A stretch of DNA of 9,447 nt from Rickettsiales bacterium (GTDB lineage Bacteria; Pseudomonadota; Alphaproteobacteria; Rickettsiales; UBA1997). The DNA lies in assembly GCA_009693885.1 (NCBI GenBank), contig SHWK01000031.1:1-9447 (forward strand), read 5' to 3'. Of the stretch, positions 7,275-9,447 are shown one piece after another. Both the position numbers and the translations under genes were made by a program. The stretch's first letter is position 1, and every line of letters begins with the position of its first letter. A model generated the notes under the pieces. That model did not search any database and was not told where the DNA came from. It saw only the letters and a program-made list of their open reading frames with translations.

Positions 7275-7669
7275 AAGGCAGTTTAGTCCTAGATAAAATT
7301 GAAGCGGGAATCAAAGAGGGCAGTGCGCAAATTGCTCAAGAAATCGAGGGAAATGTCGAGAGATTTGGCATTGCGCCGGTTATTGTTGTGGATGGAAAAC
7401 TCAAAAATCTTCGCGCTAAAATCATCGATATGGCCGAATTAAAAGATTCACTGAAACTGCTCAAAAAATATGGTTATAGTGAAGATGATTTTTATTTGCT
7501 TGAAGATAAAAAGGCCAAATATCGCGACGGCAAGGCGATTTTGTTGCAAGGATGTATTATCTGCGTTTGTAAAAAATCAGGAAAAATCAAAGAATATCAC
7601 GCTAATGGCGGCTCATCTTGGATTGAAGATTTTACAATTGATCTAAAAAATAAATTTTTCACCAATTAA
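7271..7669 (+). CDS. Unrecognised 132-residue protein coupled to the zeta-like gene
   Basis: The frame is open from 7235, but the ATG at 7271 is preferred because it forms an ATGA overlap with the stop of the upstream gene, the usual sign of translational coupling. I do not recognise the protein. The N-terminal half is helical (about 5-32) and then reads FGIAPVIVVDGKLKNL (32-47). This resembles, from memory, the helix plus 'P-hydrophobic-DGK' pattern of small partner proteins encoded beside COG4185 ATPases. The C-terminal half has GCIICVCKKSGKIKEYHANG (95-114), then GSSWIEDFTIDLKNKFF (114-130), with a Cys-x2-Cys-x-Cys cluster (96, 99, 101). Those cysteines sit in a probable beta strand and do not clearly make a metal site. 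No membrane segment or signal peptide is seen. It ends 2 bp before yidC. An antitoxin or regulator of the zeta-like ATPase is the simplest guess, unproven. Confidence 0.8.
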   Translation: MKGSLVLDKIEAGIKEGSAQIAQEIEGNVERFGIAPVIVVDGKLKNLRAKIIDMAELKDSLKLLKKYGYSEDDFYLLEDKKAKYRDGKAILLQGCIICVCKKSGKIKEYHANGGSSWIEDFTIDLKNKFFTN

Positions 7670-7671
7670 TC

Positions 7672-9447
7672 ATGCAAAATAACAAAAATATTCTTTTCGC
7701 GACATTAATTTCTATGGCGATTTTGCTGGGCTGGACATGGTTTTATGAAAAGCCGCGCATTGAACAAAAAGAAGTGGCGCGACAAATATTTGCAGAGCAA
7801 CAACAGTTAGAATTAGCCAAAGCTGCAGCAAGTGGTAAAGTGGCGGAGCCTGTGAAGGCAAAGGCTTCAGATGTTTCTAGTCCAAAAGTTCCTGAAGGTA
7901 AAACGGCAATTTTGGCGCTAAAAAATCGCAAAGAAATTCTTGCGTCAACAAAAAATGAGCGCATCAAAATTGAAAGTGAAAACTTGCACGGATCATTGCT
8001 ATTAAAGGGTGCGCGCTTTGATGATTTAACTTTAGCAAAATATTTTAAAGAGAATGATAAAAAAGAAGAAGTAGTGCTTTTTGCGCCTTCTGATAGCAAA
8101 GAAAGATATTTTACTGATTTCGGTTGGATTAGCTCTGACACCGCGCTAGATATGCCTAAACCAGATAGTTTATGGAAGGCTAGTTCGGCGCAATTAACGC
8201 CTGAACATCCAGTTACTTTATCGTGGAAAAATAAACAAAATGTAGAGTTTTTTATCGATATTGCTCTGGATAAAAATTTTATGTTTGATGTCAAGCAAAG
8301 GGTTTTAAACCACTCAAGCAAAGAGATCACACTCGCTTCTTATGGCAGAATTAATCGCGTTTTAAATTTAGTGCAAAAGCCAGTTTATATTTTGCATGAA
8401 GGCCCAATCGGCGTGTTTGATGGCGTGTTGCAAGAAGTTTCATACAAAACCATGGCCGAAGATGGCGCAAAAAACTTTACTAGCAAAACTGGTGGATGGC
8501 TTGGAATCACTGATAAATATTGGTTGAGCTCGATTATACCTGATAAATCTTTAAGCTATAAAGCGGATTTTTCTTATGCGATGAATAATCAAAATCAAAT
8601 TTTTAACTCAGAATTTATCTCGCAAGAATTTAAAGTTGAACGAGGCGGAGAGTTAAAATTTAATCATCATTTTTTTGCTGGAGCCAAGCAGGTTAAGCTT
8701 CTAGACCAATATGCAAAAGATTACGATATTAAACTTTTTGATCGAGCAATTGATTTTGGTTGGTTTTATTTTTTGACAAAACCGTTTTTTTCAGCACTTG
8801 CTTTTTTGAATAAATTTTTAGGAAATTTTGGTTTAGCGATTTTGGCGATGACGATTATCATTAAATTGATATTATTTCCAATGGCCAACAAGTCTTACGG
8901 TGCCATAGCTCGGATGAAAAAATTGCAACCAAAAATTCAAGAAATCCGCGCTAATTTTAAAGGCGATAAAATCGCGATGAACCGCGAAGTGATGGAAATG
9001 TATAAGCGCGAAAAAATCAATCCGGCCTCTGGTTGTTTGCCGATCTTGATTCAGATTCCGATTTTTTTCTCACTTTATAAGGTAATTTATGTTACGCTAG
9101 ATATGCGCCACGCGCCTTTCTACGGCTGGATTCAAGATCTTTCTGCGCCAGATCCAACTTCGCTTTTTAATTTGTTTGGCATGTTGCCATTTGAAGTGAG
9201 TGGTATTTTGGCAATTGGTGCATGGCCGATTATCATGGGTTTGACAATGGTGCTGCAACAAAAAATCAGCCCGCAAGCTACAGACCCAACGCAAGCCAAG
9301 GTGTTGAAGTTTATGCCTTATATTTTAACTTTTGTGCTAGCGGCTTTCCCTGCTGGCCTGGTGATCTATTGGGCGTGGAACAACTTACTTTCGATCGCGC
9401 AACAGGCTTGGATTATGAAGCGTATGGATATGGCGGATAAGAAGTAA
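7672..9447 (+). CDS. yidC: Membrane protein insertase YidC
   Basis: A complete 591-residue Gram-negative-type YidC that inserts and folds inner-membrane proteins alone or with SecYEG. Layout: first membrane helix (about 6-24), an Ala/Lys-rich linker (about 30-75), the large periplasmic P1 beta-sandwich domain (about 80-340, with LHEGPIGVFDG at 241-251 and GGWLGITDKYW at 274-284), then the conserved five-helix insertase core (about 360-585). The core shows IIIKLILFPMANKSYGAIARMKKLQPKI in segments across 395-422, YKREKINPASGCLPILIQIP (444-463) and AFPAGLVIYWAWNNLLSI (558-575). Lys398 takes the place of the hydrophilic-groove Arg366 of E. coli, as I recall for alphaproteobacterial YidC. The C-terminus is short and basic. 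It starts 2 bp after the 132-residue gene with no Shine-Dalgarno sequence. rpmH, rnpA and yidD, its common neighbours, are not upstream here. Confidence 0.98.
   Translation: MQNNKNILFATLISMAILLGWTWFYEKPRIEQKEVARQIFAEQQQLELAKAAASGKVAEPVKAKASDVSSPKVPEGKTAILALKNRKEILASTKNERIKIESENLHGSLLLKGARFDDLTLAKYFKENDKKEEVVLFAPSDSKERYFTDFGWISSDTALDMPKPDSLWKASSAQLTPEHPVTLSWKNKQNVEFFIDIALDKNFMFDVKQRVLNHSSKEITLASYGRINRVLNLVQKPVYILHEGPIGVFDGVLQEVSYKTMAEDGAKNFTSKTGGWLGITDKYWLSSIIPDKSLSYKADFSYAMNNQNQIFNSEFISQEFKVERGGELKFNHHFFAGAKQVKLLDQYAKDYDIKLFDRAIDFGWFYFLTKPFFSALAFLNKFLGNFGLAILAMTIIIKLILFPMANKSYGAIARMKKLQPKIQEIRANFKGDKIAMNREVMEMYKREKINPASGCLPILIQIPIFFSLYKVIYVTLDMRHAPFYGWIQDLSAPDPTSLFNLFGMLPFEVSGILAIGAWPIIMGLTMVLQQKISPQATDPTQAKVLKFMPYILTFVLAAFPAGLVIYWAWNNLLSIAQQAWIMKRMDMADKK

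Noticed and set aside
6690..7669. Recent horizontal insertion of the zeta-like pair.
   Set aside because: Base composition and codon use look like the neighbours by eye, and there are no flanking repeats, transposase or attachment-like sites. If acquired, it was not recent.
7743..8330. Long minus-strand frame of 195 codons inside yidC.
   Set aside because: It lies fully opposite the periplasmic domain of yidC, has serine-rich non-protein-like composition and no recognisable motif, so it is a shadow of the coding strand.

Overview
The window is an AT-rich, gene-dense bacterial chromosome segment. It carries seven recognisable conserved genes, one membrane protein of unknown role and one uncharacterised small gene. 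The LipB and YidC sequences look alphaproteobacterial: LipB has the YTAGVSA stretch, and YidC has Lys in place of the E. coli-type Arg in the membrane groove. Low GC and A/T-biased codons suggest a host-associated or streamlined lineage such as Rickettsiales, Holosporales or a relative. I judged this by reading the proteins, not by a search, so the placement is tentative. I saw no rRNA, tRNA, CRISPR array, insertion sequence or convincing hairpin terminator.

Layout. Positions 1-1171 (minus strand) hold lipB followed by msrA. msrA has a signal peptide and its C-terminus runs off the left edge. ruvA (1200-1829, plus) is divergent from lipB across 28 bp and stands without ruvB or ruvC beside it. 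It converges, 9 bp apart, on a six-helix membrane protein (1839-2639, minus). rmuC follows upstream on the same minus strand (2714-4126). A 67-bp divergent gap (4127-4193) separates rmuC from a tight plus-strand cluster that fills the rest of the window: lon (4194-6668), a zeta-toxin-like P-loop ATPase (6690-7274), an unrecognised 132-residue protein (7271-7669) and yidC (7672-9447, ending at the last base of the window). No gap between genes exceeds 75 bp.

How the genes relate. lipB makes the lipoyl modification, secreted MsrA repairs oxidised methionine, and RuvA and RmuC act in recombination and genome maintenance. The plus-strand cluster joins Lon (protein quality control) and YidC (membrane protein insertion) around a two-gene unit. 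That unit is coupled by an ATGA overlap and resembles a kinase-toxin/partner pair. It is the best candidate here for an undescribed system, more so because Lon is the classical protease that degrades antitoxins.

Two other points stand out. The end of lon has an A8 run where loss of one A would give a lysine-rich tail ending in TAATG, exactly at the start of the zeta-like gene. In addition, none of the nine starts has a Shine-Dalgarno sequence, and five of the nine are preceded directly by AAT(C/T).
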